A DNA stretch of 15,516 bases from an uncultured Lachnospiraceae bacterium (GCA_947175285.1 CAMWMM010000053.1:1-15516), one strand, 5' to 3'; counted from the stretch's first letter, positions 1 to 8,623 are shown. Made by a program: numbers and translations. Notes: generated from the sequence alone by a model not told the origin.

Positions 1-47
1 AATTCCAAAACACGAAACAAAATATATCTGATAATAGAAAAATTCAT
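1..47 (-). CDS. trkH: Trk potassium uptake protein, N-terminal fragment (trkH-like)
   Basis: Only the first 15 codons are inside the window; the gene continues past the left edge. The visible residues are MNFSIIRYILFRVLE, which match the cytoplasmic start of Firmicutes TrkH/KtrB-type potassium channel subunits (typically MNxxxIxYILGxVL). The start is the ATG at 45-47, preceded by a GGGGGAT ribosome binding site. It begins 31 bp after the stop codon of trkA on the same strand, which fits the common trkA-trkH operon. The assignment rests on this short stretch and on context, so another membrane protein cannot be excluded. Confidence 0.55.
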   Translation of the reverse strand, partial: MNFSIIRYILFRVLE

Positions 48-78
48 CTTGATCCCCCATTCCCGCTTTATCTGTGGA

Positions 79-1434
79 TTATTTCAAAATATCCTTGATA
101 TCATTCAATTTCGTGTTTGTCGTAACAACAATTACCATATCGCCAACTTCTATCACACTTTGTCCGCCGGGAATACTGATAGTGCCTTTATGGTTAATGG
201 AGCAAATCAGAATGTTCGGCTTAATCTGCAGTTTTTGCAAAGGGATGCCGACTACCGGAGAGTCTTCCTTTACACTAAACTCCAATGCTTCCACCCTGTT
301 ATCATTCAACCGGGACAATGTCTCAATATTACTGCCCAATGAATTATCCATAGCACGTACATACTTAATAATATGTTCCGCTGTCAGATACTTAGGATAA
401 ATCACGCTGCCGATATCCAGGCTGTCTATAATCTCATCATAGGAAATTCTGTGTACATGTGTTATCAGCTTTGCTTTCGACAGGCTTTTGGCAAATAATG
501 AAAGCATAATATTTTCTTCATCCACATTCGTCATAGGCACAAAGGCTTCCGTTTGCAAAAGTCCTTCCTGCATAAGCAAATCCCTGTCCGTACCATCCCC
601 GCAGATAATGATGGCTTTTGGCAGTAATTCGCACAGTTCCTCACACCGCTCTTTATCCCGTTCAATTATTTTAATCTGTATACCCATGGCTGTCAGTTGT
701 TTAGCAAGATAGTACGCCGTATTTCCGCCCCCGATAATCATGACGCTTTTTGCCCTGGTGACAGCTACCCCCAGCTTTTTAAAGAATGCAAGTGTTTTCT
801 GCGGCGTACCTGCTATGGAAATTTCATCTTTAGCACGGATAATAAAATTACCGCCCGGAATATAAACATCCTCATCCCGCTCAACAGTACAAATCAAAAT
901 ATCCGATTTTAATTTGGATGCAATCTGCTGCAAGGAAAGGTCGCATAGTACGGAATCTTCTCCCACACGATATTTGACAACTTCCACTCTTCCCTTGGTA
1001 AATGTATCAATTGTAAGCGCCGATGGGAATTTTAACAGTCTTGCCATCTCGGCAGCCGCTGTAAACTCCGGATTAATAATCATGGAAAGTCCCAGTTCTT
1101 CTTTAATATAATTGATTTCCATATTGTAAATAGGGTTTCTGACCCTTGCAATCGTATGGCATCCACCGGTCTTTTTCGCAATCAGACAGCATAAAAGATT
1201 AACTTCATCCGAACCTGTCACGGCAATCAAAAGGTGTGCATGCTCTACACCGGCTTCTTTCTGCACGGCAAAACTTGCGCCGTTTCCTATTACGCCCATA
1301 ACATCAAAGTTATTGATTAAATTCTGAAGTTTTTGATTTTCCATATCAATGACCGTGACATTATGTCCCTCCGAACTTAACTGTTCCGTCAGCGTTGCGC
1401 CTACATTACCGCATCCAACAACAATAATCTGCAT
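79..1434 (-). CDS. trkA: Trk system potassium transporter regulatory subunit TrkA
   Basis: This is a peripheral, cytoplasmic gating subunit that binds nucleotides and controls the TrkH/KtrB potassium channel. At 451 residues it is close to the usual TrkA length of about 450-460. It has the classic duplicated architecture: RCK_N, RCK_C, RCK_N, RCK_C. The first Rossmann dinucleotide site is VVGCGNVG near residues 5-12. The second lies near residue 234 in a MIIGGGNTAYYLAKQL context. Each half ends in an RCK_C ligand-binding lobe, with IPGGNF in the first and IPGGQSVIEVGD in the second. The ATG at 1434 has an AAAGG ribosome binding site about 10 nt upstream and a good promoter at 1467-1495. The predicted trkH start follows 31 bp downstream. 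There is no room for a long riboswitch leader. I see no missing key residue. Confidence 0.95.
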   Translation of the reverse strand: MQIIVVGCGNVGATLTEQLSSEGHNVTVIDMENQKLQNLINNFDVMGVIGNGASFAVQKEAGVEHAHLLIAVTGSDEVNLLCCLIAKKTGGCHTIARVRNPIYNMEINYIKEELGLSMIINPEFTAAAEMARLLKFPSALTIDTFTKGRVEVVKYRVGEDSVLCDLSLQQIASKLKSDILICTVERDEDVYIPGGNFIIRAKDEISIAGTPQKTLAFFKKLGVAVTRAKSVMIIGGGNTAYYLAKQLTAMGIQIKIIERDKERCEELCELLPKAIIICGDGTDRDLLMQEGLLQTEAFVPMTNVDEENIMLSLFAKSLSKAKLITHVHRISYDEIIDSLDIGSVIYPKYLTAEHIIKYVRAMDNSLGSNIETLSRLNDNRVEALEFSVKEDSPVVGIPLQKLQIKPNILICSINHKGTISIPGGQSVIEVGDMVIVVTTNTKLNDIKDILK

Positions 1435-1466
1435 CTTTTTTGTACCTTTCCGTATTTTTCTCTGTT

Positions 1467-1495
1467 ATTATATCCATTCTTTCTATAATAAGCAA
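1467..1495 (-). promoter_or_regulatory. Sigma-A-like promoter for trkA
   Basis: On the minus strand a TTGCTT -35 box (1490-1495) is separated by 17 bp from a perfect TATAAT -10 box (1467-1472). Transcription would start near 1460, giving a leader of about 26 nt before the trkA ATG. It lies in the 74-bp gap after the small upstream gene, so trkA need not depend on that gene's transcription. Confidence 0.65.
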
Positions 1496-1508
1496 CTCAT
1501 TATCCTAA

Positions 1509-1898
1509 TCAATATTTATCCGGGTAATCCGTACCTGTCTCCGACTGCATCAACTGCACATACTTTTCCGGCTGCTTCTCCATCTTAAGCATTGTGTCAA
1601 ATGCCATAAGCAGCATTTTATCCCCGTTCTGCTTCATATCATAATGCCCTCTGTCCATCTGCGCCTTAAAATGGTCCATCTGCCATACCATGATATCTAC
1701 TATCGTATAGCCTTCTATCTTATATTCACATAAAAAGTTCTGATGTTCCAAATAATATATAAATTCACGGTAAACAGGCTCCGAATTTTGCAGCGCATTC
1801 CAGAATTTTTCCAAAAATGCCTCATTTTCCCCTGCGTAAGCGCATAGTGCCTGTGCCCACTCTCTGGCTGCTTCATTCCGGTTTTCTTCATCCTGCAT
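1509..1898 (-). CDS. Small acidic protein of unknown function
   Basis: I do not recognise this 129-residue protein. It is predicted to be cytosolic, with no signal peptide or membrane span, and rich in E, Q, M and W. It looks largely alpha-helical: an N-terminal charged segment (MQDEENRNEAAREWAQ), a central part with several aromatics (EYKIEGYTIVDIMVWQMDHF), and a Met-rich C-terminal helix (KMLLMAFDTMLKM). The open frame extends upstream to 1982. The ATG at 1898 was chosen because it has an AAAGGAG ribosome binding site about 10 nt upstream, whereas the longer start has none and would encode an implausible Lys/Arg-rich leader. It is divergent from the AGCS symporter (89-bp gap) and 74 bp upstream of trkA on the same strand. 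No functional link can be shown. Confidence 0.7.
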   Translation of the reverse strand: MQDEENRNEAAREWAQALCAYAGENEAFLEKFWNALQNSEPVYREFIYYLEHQNFLCEYKIEGYTIVDIMVWQMDHFKAQMDRGHYDMKQNGDKMLLMAFDTMLKMEKQPEKYVQLMQSETGTDYPDKY

Positions 1899-1987
1899 GA
1901 TACGGTTTCTCCTTTCCGGCGTTCTTTTTTTATAAGGTTTTCCATATAAATAAAGTAAGAAAAAGTACAGGGTCGTTATCATTTATT

Positions 1988-3286
1988 ATGTTAGAGATTT
2001 TACAGGAAGTAAACGACTTTATCTGGGGCTTTCCTCTTCTTTTTATTCTAATAGGAACCCACATCTATTTCACATGTAAATTACATATACCGCAGCGGAA
2101 ACTTTTCTATGCTATCAAGCTTTCCCTTGGTATGGAAAACGGCGGAGACAAAAATCTGTCTTCCTTTTCCACGCTTGCCACAACGCTTGCCGCTACTTTA
2201 GGAACCGGCAACATCATCGGTGTATCTACCGCGGTCGCACTCGGCGGTCCGGGCGCCATCTTCTGGTGTTGGATTACCGGAATACTTGGTATGGCAACTG
2301 CTTACGGCGAATGCTATTTAAGTGTCTTATTCCGCACAAGACAGAAAAACGGCGTCTACGCTGGCGGCCCTATGTATGTACTGCGGAACGGTTTACATAA
2401 TAAAACTCTGGGAACTTTTTATGCGCTTTGTACGCTTTTTGCGGCTTTCGGTGTTGGCTGTACCACGCAGGCAAACTCTGTCTCCCAGGCAGCGGAAACC
2501 TCTTTTCATCTTTCACCCCATCTTGCCGGTATTGCACTCGCCGTAATGACAGGAATCGTTATTCTCGGCGGAGTTAAAGTCATCGGCAATCTGTGTGAAC
2601 GGGTTGTTCCGGCTATGGCATTTGTCTATCTGCTTGGCTGTATTCTGCTGTTAATTCTCTACCGCAGACAGCTTCCGCAGGCATGCCTGTGGATTATCAA
2701 AGATGCTTTTTCATTCTCTTCCATTATGGGAGGCTTTATCGGTTCCACCCTGCAATTGTCGCTGCGTTATGGCATTGCCAGAGGCTTATTCACCAATGAA
2801 GCCGGTATCGGAACCTCCGCTATTGCCGCGGCAGCTTCCGGCGTCTGTGACCCCGGACAACAGGCATATATTTCCATGACTGCGGTATTTTGGGACACTG
2901 TTGTTATGTGCCTGCTCACCGGCCTTGTTATTGTCTCCAATATGCTTTATGACCCTGCTTCTATTCAAAACATCCCCTCTACCGGACTCACTTCGGCTGC
3001 ATTTGCACATCTCCCATACGTCGGAGATGCCTTTCTGACAATCTCGCTTATGATGTTTGCCATTACAACGCTGATTGGCTGGTCGTATTTCGGGGAAAAG
3101 GCAACGGAATACCTTGTAGGAAACGTCGGTATTCCGTATTATAAACTGTTTTATATTGTCATGATTTATTTCGGCGCCATTATCCCTATGAATATCGTCT
3201 GGGAATGTACCGATTTAATCAATGCATTCATGGTAGTACCGAATGTTCTGGCACTCTACCTGTTACGCCGGCATATTAGATCTTAA
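1988..3286 (+). CDS. AGCS-family sodium/alanine (amino acid) symporter
   Basis: This integral membrane protein is predicted to import alanine or glycine, or a related small amino acid, with sodium. Its 432 residues contain about ten hydrophobic spans. Family hallmarks are present in order: GTGNIIGV near residues 72-79; the sodium:alanine symporter signature [10 protein letters not shown] at 86-95; and [19 protein letters not shown] at 265-283, a strongly conserved AGCS segment. The C-terminus is somewhat short for the family (often 440-480) but no core segment is missing. The ATG at 1988 fits the usual AGCS N-terminus, although its ribosome binding site is weak (AGGG, about 16 nt upstream). 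No better in-frame start was found. The 3' end overlaps the convergent chemoreceptor gene by 11 bp. The exact substrate is not readable from the sequence. Confidence 0.93.
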   Translation: MLEILQEVNDFIWGFPLLFILIGTHIYFTCKLHIPQRKLFYAIKLSLGMENGGDKNLSSFSTLATTLAATLGTGNIIGVSTAVALGGPGAIFWCWITGILGMATAYGECYLSVLFRTRQKNGVYAGGPMYVLRNGLHNKTLGTFYALCTLFAAFGVGCTTQANSVSQAAETSFHLSPHLAGIALAVMTGIVILGGVKVIGNLCERVVPAMAFVYLLGCILLLILYRRQLPQACLWIIKDAFSFSSIMGGFIGSTLQLSLRYGIARGLFTNEAGIGTSAIAAAASGVCDPGQQAYISMTAVFWDTVVMCLLTGLVIVSNMLYDPASIQNIPSTGLTSAAFAHLPYVGDAFLTISLMMFAITTLIGWSYFGEKATEYLVGNVGIPYYKLFYIVMIYFGAIIPMNIVWECTDLINAFMVVPNVLALYLLRRHIRS

Positions 3287-5294
3287 AGCTGCCGACAAGT
3301 TCCTGTAAGGAACGGCTGCTGCGTTCCAGAATTGCCATCTTCCGCATAATCTCTTCGGAACTGATATTCGTATGCTGCATGGTATCAGCCACATTATGAA
3401 TATCATCCACCATGGTTGTGGTCGTTTCCGTAATCGTCTGCAAGGAAGCTATCATCTCCTGTATGGATGCGCCCATCTCCTGTGCGGATGCACCTAAATC
3501 CGTTGCAATACCGTCATAAAATACGGCATCCTCCTTATATTGTTTCGCCGTATCCAGCATAGTATGGTAATCACCGATAACATGATCTTTCATAAAGTTA
3601 AGCAGCGTTCCCGAACTATCCTTTAATGCCATGACAGAATCAACAACTTCATTAATAACCGACTGAATATTGTCCACTGCGGTTCTGGAGTTTTCCGCCA
3701 ATGCCCTGACTTCCTCCGCAACAACCGCAAAGCCCTTTCCGACTTCCCCGGCACGTGCCGCCTCGATAGAAGCATTTAAAGCGATTAAATTGGTTTTGGC
3801 TGCAATGTTTAAAATTTCCTGAGATAACGTTTTTATCTCATCCACTTTCTCTACATCCTTCAGCGCCGCCTCTAATTCCTTTTCTACTTTCCGGTAAATC
3901 ACACTTGCCTGCTTTTTCGAATTTTCTGTTGATAATAAAAGTTTTTCCGCCCGGGCATTGATGGTTCCTGACGCATCTGCCGCTTCGGCTGCTTTCATGG
4001 ATACGCTGTCTACAACCGTACCGATTTCGGAACTTGCCGTACTGATTGTACTTGTTACACTCGCCGCATCGTTAGCCTTTTCCGTGACAATCTCTATTAA
4101 CTGATCCATGCGGTCAAGTCCGTTGTTTAACTCCGCCATATCACTATAAGCTTCCGTTGCAGTATCGGCAATTCCTGCCGCTTCTTCTTTCGTTCCGAGA
4201 ATCGTATCCCTAATCTGTTTTCTGACAGACTTCGTTGCATACTCGATTTCTTCAACTTCATCCTTAAAACCATCGGCAACCCGGTGTTTTCCATCATTCG
4301 GCCGTACAGCCTCATCTCTGAAGTCGCCGCTTGCAAACTGTTTTAAATCCGCTATCGGCGCCAATAGTTTGTTTGCCGTAAAAACAACAACCCCGATAAT
4401 CAAAATCATACCGCCGATGCATATCAGAATCGAAGCAATGACTAATGTAGTCAATTCATCATTCACAACATTCTTGGGAATGACTACGCCAACCGTCCAG
4501 TCACAATCTGTCATGGAAGCAATAGTAAAATATTTTAAAGTCCCGTCATAATCCGTACATTCAACCATTCCCTGCTCCCTCGCAGCCAAATCACTTACTT
4601 TGCTAAGTGCTCCGCCTGCTGCATCGGCAATGGAAACAGAAGTGTCTTTTGTAGGAAGAAAATCCGGATTGGGATGTGCGACAAAACACCCGGAACTGTC
4701 TATCAGAAAACCATATCCTGTATCTTCCCGCAATGTATTTATAACATATACCAATTCTTCCGTTGTAATATCCGCGCCGCACACACCGACAATTTCTCCT
4801 GACCGGTTATGCATCGGTGCAGCTACCGTTACAACTATATTGCCTGTAAAAGCATCAACATATGGGTCCGTTATAACTATTGCATCGGCTTCCTTAGCCT
4901 GCTTATACCATCCACGCTCACAACAATTATAGTCATCGCCTACTTCCGAATTAATGATTAACATCGTCTTATCTTCAAATCCATAGTAGGCGTCCATAAT
5001 CGTGCCGTCATCTCTTGCAAGCCGCTCTGTCAGATAACTCTTTATTTCCTCATATGACTCTTCCTGCATCCTCAGTTCATATGTATCGACATTCTCTTCT
5101 ACCCATGCGATCTGCTCAGTCAGCCATCCATCCATCTCTTCAGCCGTTTTCTGTGCCTTTGCAAGCTGCAGTTCTTTCACTTTCCTATTGACAACACTAT
5201 TTGCAATCAAATAACTCCCTATGGAGCCGGTCAATAAAATAATAACGGCTGCGGCAGAAATGGCAGCAATCAATTTTCCCTTTATAGTTTTCAT
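3276..5294 (-). CDS. Methyl-accepting chemotaxis protein with dCache sensor
   Basis: This transmembrane chemoreceptor signals through CheW/CheA. It has 672 residues. A first membrane span (about 8-30) is followed by an extracellular dCache_1 sensor (about 35-280), a second span (about 281-307), a HAMP linker, and a cytoplasmic coiled-coil signalling domain. The hairpin tip is near 497-536 ([20 protein letters not shown] then [20 protein letters not shown]). The sensor has Y122, R127, W129, Y130, Y145, D147 and D175, the spacing I recall for the amino-acid/amine-binding dCache motif (YxxxxRxWY then YxD then D). That predicts an amino acid or amine ligand. The start has a GGGGGAG ribosome binding site and a promoter upstream. 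No C-terminal CheR-tethering pentapeptide is present; the protein ends LVGSFKI. The stop lies inside the end of the convergent symporter gene. Confidence 0.95.
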   Translation of the reverse strand: MKTIKGKLIAAISAAAVIILLTGSIGSYLIANSVVNRKVKELQLAKAQKTAEEMDGWLTEQIAWVEENVDTYELRMQEESYEEIKSYLTERLARDDGTIMDAYYGFEDKTMLIINSEVGDDYNCCERGWYKQAKEADAIVITDPYVDAFTGNIVVTVAAPMHNRSGEIVGVCGADITTEELVYVINTLREDTGYGFLIDSSGCFVAHPNPDFLPTKDTSVSIADAAGGALSKVSDLAAREQGMVECTDYDGTLKYFTIASMTDCDWTVGVVIPKNVVNDELTTLVIASILICIGGMILIIGVVVFTANKLLAPIADLKQFASGDFRDEAVRPNDGKHRVADGFKDEVEEIEYATKSVRKQIRDTILGTKEEAAGIADTATEAYSDMAELNNGLDRMDQLIEIVTEKANDAASVTSTISTASSEIGTVVDSVSMKAAEAADASGTINARAEKLLLSTENSKKQASVIYRKVEKELEAALKDVEKVDEIKTLSQEILNIAAKTNLIALNASIEAARAGEVGKGFAVVAEEVRALAENSRTAVDNIQSVINEVVDSVMALKDSSGTLLNFMKDHVIGDYHTMLDTAKQYKEDAVFYDGIATDLGASAQEMGASIQEMIASLQTITETTTTMVDDIHNVADTMQHTNISSEEIMRKMAILERSSRSLQELVGSFKI

Positions 5295-5328
5295 ATACTC
5301 TCCCCCAGTTTAAATCTATAGCAAATAC

Positions 5329-5357
5329 ATTATACACTGTTTCTCCTAAATCGTCCA
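5329..5357 (-). promoter_or_regulatory. Sigma-A-like promoter for the dCache chemoreceptor
   Basis: On the minus strand a TGGACG -35 box (5352-5357) and a perfect TATAAT -10 box (5329-5334) are spaced 17 bp apart. The start site would be near 5322, about 28 nt before the ATG. No sigma-D-type (TAAA / GCCGATAA) element was seen here. Confidence 0.5.
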
Positions 5358-5423
5358 TACATATATCCCCAGTTCCATATAAGAATCCGCGCTTCTCCGC
5401 GACGGACTACTCTAATATTTTCA

Positions 5424-5452
5424 TTGCATCAAAAAATCAGTCATGTTACACT
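5424..5452 (+). promoter_or_regulatory. Candidate promoter for degV
   Basis: TTGCAT (5424-5429) lies 17 bp before TACACT (5447-5452), with a TGT extended -10 element just ahead of it. The predicted start would fall at about 5459, immediately at the AAAGGAGG ribosome binding site. That would leave a leader of only about 16 nt, which is short enough to lower confidence. Confidence 0.4.
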
Positions 5453-5474
5453 TTTGACAAAGGAGGTTCTATCT

Positions 5475-6362
5475 ATGTCAGAATACTGTTTAAGCTGTTC
5501 ATCCACAGCTGATTTATCCAAAGAACATTTTAATAAACGAAACATTCACTACGTATGCTTTCACTTTGAACTTAACGGAAAAGAATATCCGGACGACCTT
5601 GGCGAGTCCGTTCCGCCGGATACCATGTACCGCATGATGTCCGAGGGCGCAGACACGAAAACATCCCAGGTTACAATAGGGGAATATGAAGAATATTTTG
5701 AACGTATGCTGCAAAGGGGACAAGACATCCTGCACCTCTGTCTCTCCAGCGGAATTTCGGGTACTTATAATTCCGCCTGCATTGCCGGAAATACACTGAG
5801 TGAAAAATACCCTGACCGGAAAATCTACATCGTAGATTCCCTTGCTGCCTCAAGCGGTTTCGGGCTGTTAATGGATACCCTTGCAGACAAGCGTGATTCC
5901 GGCATGGGAATCGACGAGCTGCATGACTGGGCGGAGAACAATAAACGCAAACTTCAGCACTGGTTTTTCTCGACTGACTTAACCTTTTATATCAAAGGCG
6001 GCAGAGTTTCCAAAGCAAGCGGTTTCATCGGCACTGTCTTAAGCATCTGCCCGCTTTTAAATGTGGATTATGAAGGCAAACTCATTCCAAGAGAAAAAAT
6101 CAGGACGAAAAAGAAAGTCATTGAACGGATTGTAGAACAAATGGAACAAAACGCGCAGGACGGCTTGCAATATTCCGGCAAATGCTTCATCAGCCAGTCT
6201 GCATGTATGGAAGATGCCCGCGCCGTTGCCGATTTGGTAGAAAGCCGTTTCCCTAACCTTCAGGGCAAAGTGCAAATCTATCCTATCGGCGCAACCATCG
6301 GCAGCCACACCGGACCGGGAACTGTGGCGTTATTCTTCTGGGGGAAGGAGAGAGTGAACTAG
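5475..6362 (+). CDS. DegV family fatty-acid-binding protein
   Basis: DegV/FakB-type proteins are cytosolic carriers that bind a fatty acid; in Gram-positives they present it to a fatty acid kinase. The 295 residues show the family pattern: an N-terminal strand with CSSTADL (about 8-14), KTSQ near 62-65, the lipid-site loop SSGISGTYNSA at 91-101, DSLAASSG at 121-128, IKGGRVSK at 173-180, and the C-terminal HTGPGTVALFF near 278-288. The open frame starts at 5424. The ATG at 5475 was chosen because a near-perfect AAAGGAGG lies 8 nt ahead and the family N-terminus begins here. No fatty acid kinase gene is nearby, so it is either one of several DegV paralogues or a free carrier. Confidence 0.93.
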   Translation: MSEYCLSCSSTADLSKEHFNKRNIHYVCFHFELNGKEYPDDLGESVPPDTMYRMMSEGADTKTSQVTIGEYEEYFERMLQRGQDILHLCLSSGISGTYNSACIAGNTLSEKYPDRKIYIVDSLAASSGFGLLMDTLADKRDSGMGIDELHDWAENNKRKLQHWFFSTDLTFYIKGGRVSKASGFIGTVLSICPLLNVDYEGKLIPREKIRTKKKVIERIVEQMEQNAQDGLQYSGKCFISQSACMEDARAVADLVESRFPNLQGKVQIYPIGATIGSHTGPGTVALFFWGKERVN

Positions 6363-6385
6363 GGTACAGTCATAAGTATGGACAA

Positions 6386-6438
6386 AATGAACAAACCGGG
6401 GTTCAGATGCGTGGCAATTCACCCCTTATTTGTTCATT
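6386..6438 (+). terminator. Long imperfect hairpin downstream of degV
   Basis: AATGAACAAA (6386-6395) pairs perfectly with TTTGTTCATT (6429-6438). Inside it GGGGT (6398-6402) pairs with ACCCC (6421-6425), separated from the outer stem by a small CC/TTA internal loop. The apical loop is 18 nt. It begins 24 bp after the degV stop and could end degV transcription, but there is no clean U-run, so it may equally be a palindromic repeat element. Confidence 0.35.
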
Positions 6439-6532
6439 GTATTCAGTCTCTGCTTCTGTATCCAGTGTTTATGAGTAGTGGCAAGTCGCTCCTTATTTGT
6501 TCCTTATACTCAGGCTCTGTTTTCTGCGTCCT
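6412..6532. repeat. Two-copy imperfect direct repeat, 67-bp period
   Basis: Copy A (6412-6465) and copy B (6479-6532) start with TGGCAATTCACC and TGGCAAGTCGCT, followed in both by CCTTATTTGTT or a near-identical string. The first 23 positions match at 20, and similarity continues at lower level through CAGTCTCTG / CAGGCTCTG. Copy A also supplies the right arm of the hairpin at 6386-6438. No long protein frame is supported here. Confidence 0.6.
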
Positions 6533-6551
6533 AACCATACAAACACTGTCC

Positions 6552-7631
6552 TTAAAATCTCCAAAACTTCGATGTCAGTTCCCGATTTATGACAGATGAA
6601 AGGAAATTAGGATTCTGTATTTGAAAGGCTTTCAAACCTTCAATAAAAGCTGCTTTATTTTCTGTTTTTAGATTTTTAAATGTCGAATCTATTTTTTTGT
6701 CCTTTACATTCTCATTAATGTATTTATTAGACTTGGCTTCATACTCGTCTACCATATGAGAATTTTTACCTACCGCATTAATATACCAATTCGTTAAATA
6801 TTTTGAGGTATTATACTGCCTGTCAGAATCGCTGCTTTCCATATTTATCTTCTGATATTCTTCATATGCAGCGGAATCCATCATCCGCATCATGTCAAGC
6901 GTATCCGTAGTCCGGACAAGATTGCTCCCATGTCCTAAATACTTGCCTTTCCTTACGCCATAGTCCATATTTCCGCTGCTGTCGGCTTTTCCCGCGCTTG
7001 CTAATTTTGCGATGGATTCCATTGCTCCCAGAAATGCCTTCCTGCTCTTCTCCGGGATAAAGTTCTCCGCTGCATATTCTGCTTTCTTCATCCCAAGTGA
7101 AATGTTCGCCTGCCGTTCCTCCTCCGTCATGGAGCCGCTGCTTCCTACAAGGAAATTCTGCCGGATGATATCGTACACAAATCCCTGCTCCTCTTTGCTG
7201 CAATTCTCCAATGCAGACGCAACCGCCTTGTCTGCGTCATACATCCCCGAATATGCCGGAAGGTAATTTGCAGACTTATTGTAATGCTTGAGCTCACCCT
7301 GAAAAGCAGCGTCCTTTGCTTCTTTTGCCGCCGCTTCCTCCGCTGTCATTTCCATGCCGGACATAAATTTCTTACTTTCCGCAAGCGCCGCAAGACCATC
7401 GCCGGAAAACTCTACTATGACGTTTTCCCCATATTGCGAAGAAATGTCATTTATTACTTTCATGGTTTCCTCTTTTGTCATCTTATCCATGATCTTGTTT
7501 CCGTCCTCGTCCGCAGTGTTAAACTGATACTTCACTAAAGTATCTTTTCCCGCCGGATTAGAACCATAGCTTTTCAACTGCTCCGTACCTACATAAAACT
7601 GACTATAATTTTGATTAATACTGATTGACAT
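6552..7631 (-). CDS. Protein of unknown function, second gene of an unrecognised pair
   Basis: I do not recognise this 359-residue protein. It has no N-terminal signal peptide or membrane span. It is polar, rich in K, E, S, N and Y, and likely mainly helical. The N-terminus (MSISINQNYSQFYVG) is followed by a charged region with an Ala/Glu-rich stretch (EEAAAKEAKDAA, about 100-112), a middle with EEERQANISLGMKKAEYAAENF, and a C-terminus ending in an aromatic (ELTSKFWRF). The start has a strong AAGGAGG ribosome binding site 8 nt before the ATG. It lies 20 bp behind the next upstream gene and is very likely cotranscribed with it. A Sec-independent secreted or surface-appendage-associated protein is possible from its composition, but that is only a guess. 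Confidence 0.8.
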   Translation of the reverse strand: MSISINQNYSQFYVGTEQLKSYGSNPAGKDTLVKYQFNTADEDGNKIMDKMTKEETMKVINDISSQYGENVIVEFSGDGLAALAESKKFMSGMEMTAEEAAAKEAKDAAFQGELKHYNKSANYLPAYSGMYDADKAVASALENCSKEEQGFVYDIIRQNFLVGSSGSMTEEERQANISLGMKKAEYAAENFIPEKSRKAFLGAMESIAKLASAGKADSSGNMDYGVRKGKYLGHGSNLVRTTDTLDMMRMMDSAAYEEYQKINMESSDSDRQYNTSKYLTNWYINAVGKNSHMVDEYEAKSNKYINENVKDKKIDSTFKNLKTENKAAFIEGLKAFQIQNPNFLSSVINRELTSKFWRF

Positions 7632-7651
7632 ATTCTTATCCTCCTTAAATT

Positions 7652-8368
7652 TTATATCTGTATATCTATTGAATCAGCCGAAACAGACGGCCTTATCGTA
7701 AATGTATTACCGCTTATGGAAAGCTGGCTTTCTACAGACTCTCTTGTAATACCGTTTATCGCACCGGAAGGTACGGTCTTACCATAGTCCCATGCAGGAT
7801 CAACAGCCTTAACCGCTGATTTAAACGCCTGCGAATACGCTCGCATATACTGATTCAATGTCCAACCTGATGCCAGTCTGTCCTCTGACTTCATATGCTT
7901 ATACATATCTACAAAAATTTCTGTAATCCCTGTTCCGTCCCCCATTCCACCTTTAGTTAAAAAGTCATTTTTCACAAATTCAAACATTTTATCTTTGCTG
8001 CTTTCGGGAACATCAATAATCTTTTTATGGCTGCTGCCCGTTTTATCTGTTACAAGAAGACCTGTCAATCCCGTATCCGGATCAACCCATTCTCCTCTTG
8101 AATTGTAATTTTTCATTGCAGTTCTAATACCTTGAATAGTCGTAAACATACTGCCTGTACAGCCATTCTTTTTCATTTCTTCTATCACGGCTTTATACTG
8201 CTTACTGCTTGTATCAACACCCGCCGCTTTCAATTGGGCCTGTATGGCGCTGCTGTTTAATTGCGAAAACTGAAACATACCCGGTAATGCCCCGCCTGTT
8301 CCCCAAGTTGTCTTTGTTCCGGCAAACATACTTCGTGTCAAAAAACTGTAACTGGTAATATTCGGCAT
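7652..8368 (-). CDS. Protein of unknown function, first gene of an unrecognised pair
   Basis: I do not recognise this 238-residue protein. It has no signal peptide or membrane span. The N-terminus (MPNITSYSFLTRSMFAG) is rich in Ser, Thr and aromatics, then FQFSQLNSSAIQAQLKAAG leads into a helical charged part. A Gly/Asp-rich middle (GEWVDPDTGLTGLLVTDKTG, about 91-110) follows, then a helical segment with DMYKHMKSEDRLASGWTLNQ. The C-terminus is beta-prone (NTFTIRPSVSADSIDIQI). The start is supported by AAAGGAGTG ahead of the ATG. It is first in a two-gene unit with 20 bp to the next gene and is divergent from an XRE regulator. Its ribosome binding site lies inside a perfect inverted repeat. 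Confidence 0.8.
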   Translation of the reverse strand: MPNITSYSFLTRSMFAGTKTTWGTGGALPGMFQFSQLNSSAIQAQLKAAGVDTSSKQYKAVIEEMKKNGCTGSMFTTIQGIRTAMKNYNSRGEWVDPDTGLTGLLVTDKTGSSHKKIIDVPESSKDKMFEFVKNDFLTKGGMGDGTGITEIFVDMYKHMKSEDRLASGWTLNQYMRAYSQAFKSAVKAVDPAWDYGKTVPSGAINGITRESVESQLSISGNTFTIRPSVSADSIDIQI

Positions 8369-8373
8369 AATAT

Positions 8374-8412
8374 CACTCCTTTCCTTTAAAATTTGAAATC
8401 CATTAAGGAGTG
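8374..8412 (-). promoter_or_regulatory. Hairpin that would hide the Shine-Dalgarno of the unknown gene pair
   Basis: Read on the minus strand, CACTCCTT (8412-8405) is exactly complementary to AAGGAGTG (8381-8374). The second arm is the ribosome binding site of the gene starting at 8368. The stem is 8 bp with a 23-nt AT-rich loop. It would reduce translation when folded. No ligand-binding fold was recognised. Confidence 0.5.
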
Positions 8413-8511
8413 CCTTTTCTATTCATCAGCATTCCTGTTGGAGTAAAATTTATTATTTTTTATCCATATTTTCCGCTCCAATTATGTAATATATTGAAAA
8501 ATAGATATAAT

Positions 8512-8539
8512 ATCATACTAATAAGTGCATCTTTATCAA
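8512..8539 (-). promoter_or_regulatory. Candidate promoter for the unknown gene pair
   Basis: On the minus strand TTGATA (8534-8539) is followed after 16 bp by TATGAT (8512-8517). The start site near 8505 would give a leader of about 137 nt that includes the Shine-Dalgarno hairpin. The surrounding 331-bp gap (8369-8699) is very AT-rich, so chance matches to promoter boxes are likely. No other gene was seen in the gap. Confidence 0.35.
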
Positions 8540-8623
8540 AGCAATTCAAAAACTCAGTAAATATCTGCAAATTGTATCGTTCCATCAAATATAGTAACAT
8601 ATTGTATCTTTTTTGTAAATATT

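Noticed and set aside
1435..1508. Possible c-di-AMP (ydaO-type) riboswitch before trkA
   Set aside because: The predicted start site leaves only about 26 nt of leader, far too short, and no consensus elements are visible.
1899..1982. Longer N-terminus for the small protein ending at 1509
   Set aside because: The ATG at 1982 has no ribosome binding site, while the ATG at 1898 has AAAGGAG at good spacing.
6412..6532. Possible CRISPR repeats
   Set aside because: There are only two imperfect copies with ragged ends, no conserved spacer layout and no cas genes.
6378..6599. 73-codon plus-strand open frame after degV
   Set aside because: It runs through the imperfect repeats and into the end of the opposite-strand gene, lacks a ribosome binding site and shows no protein-like pattern.
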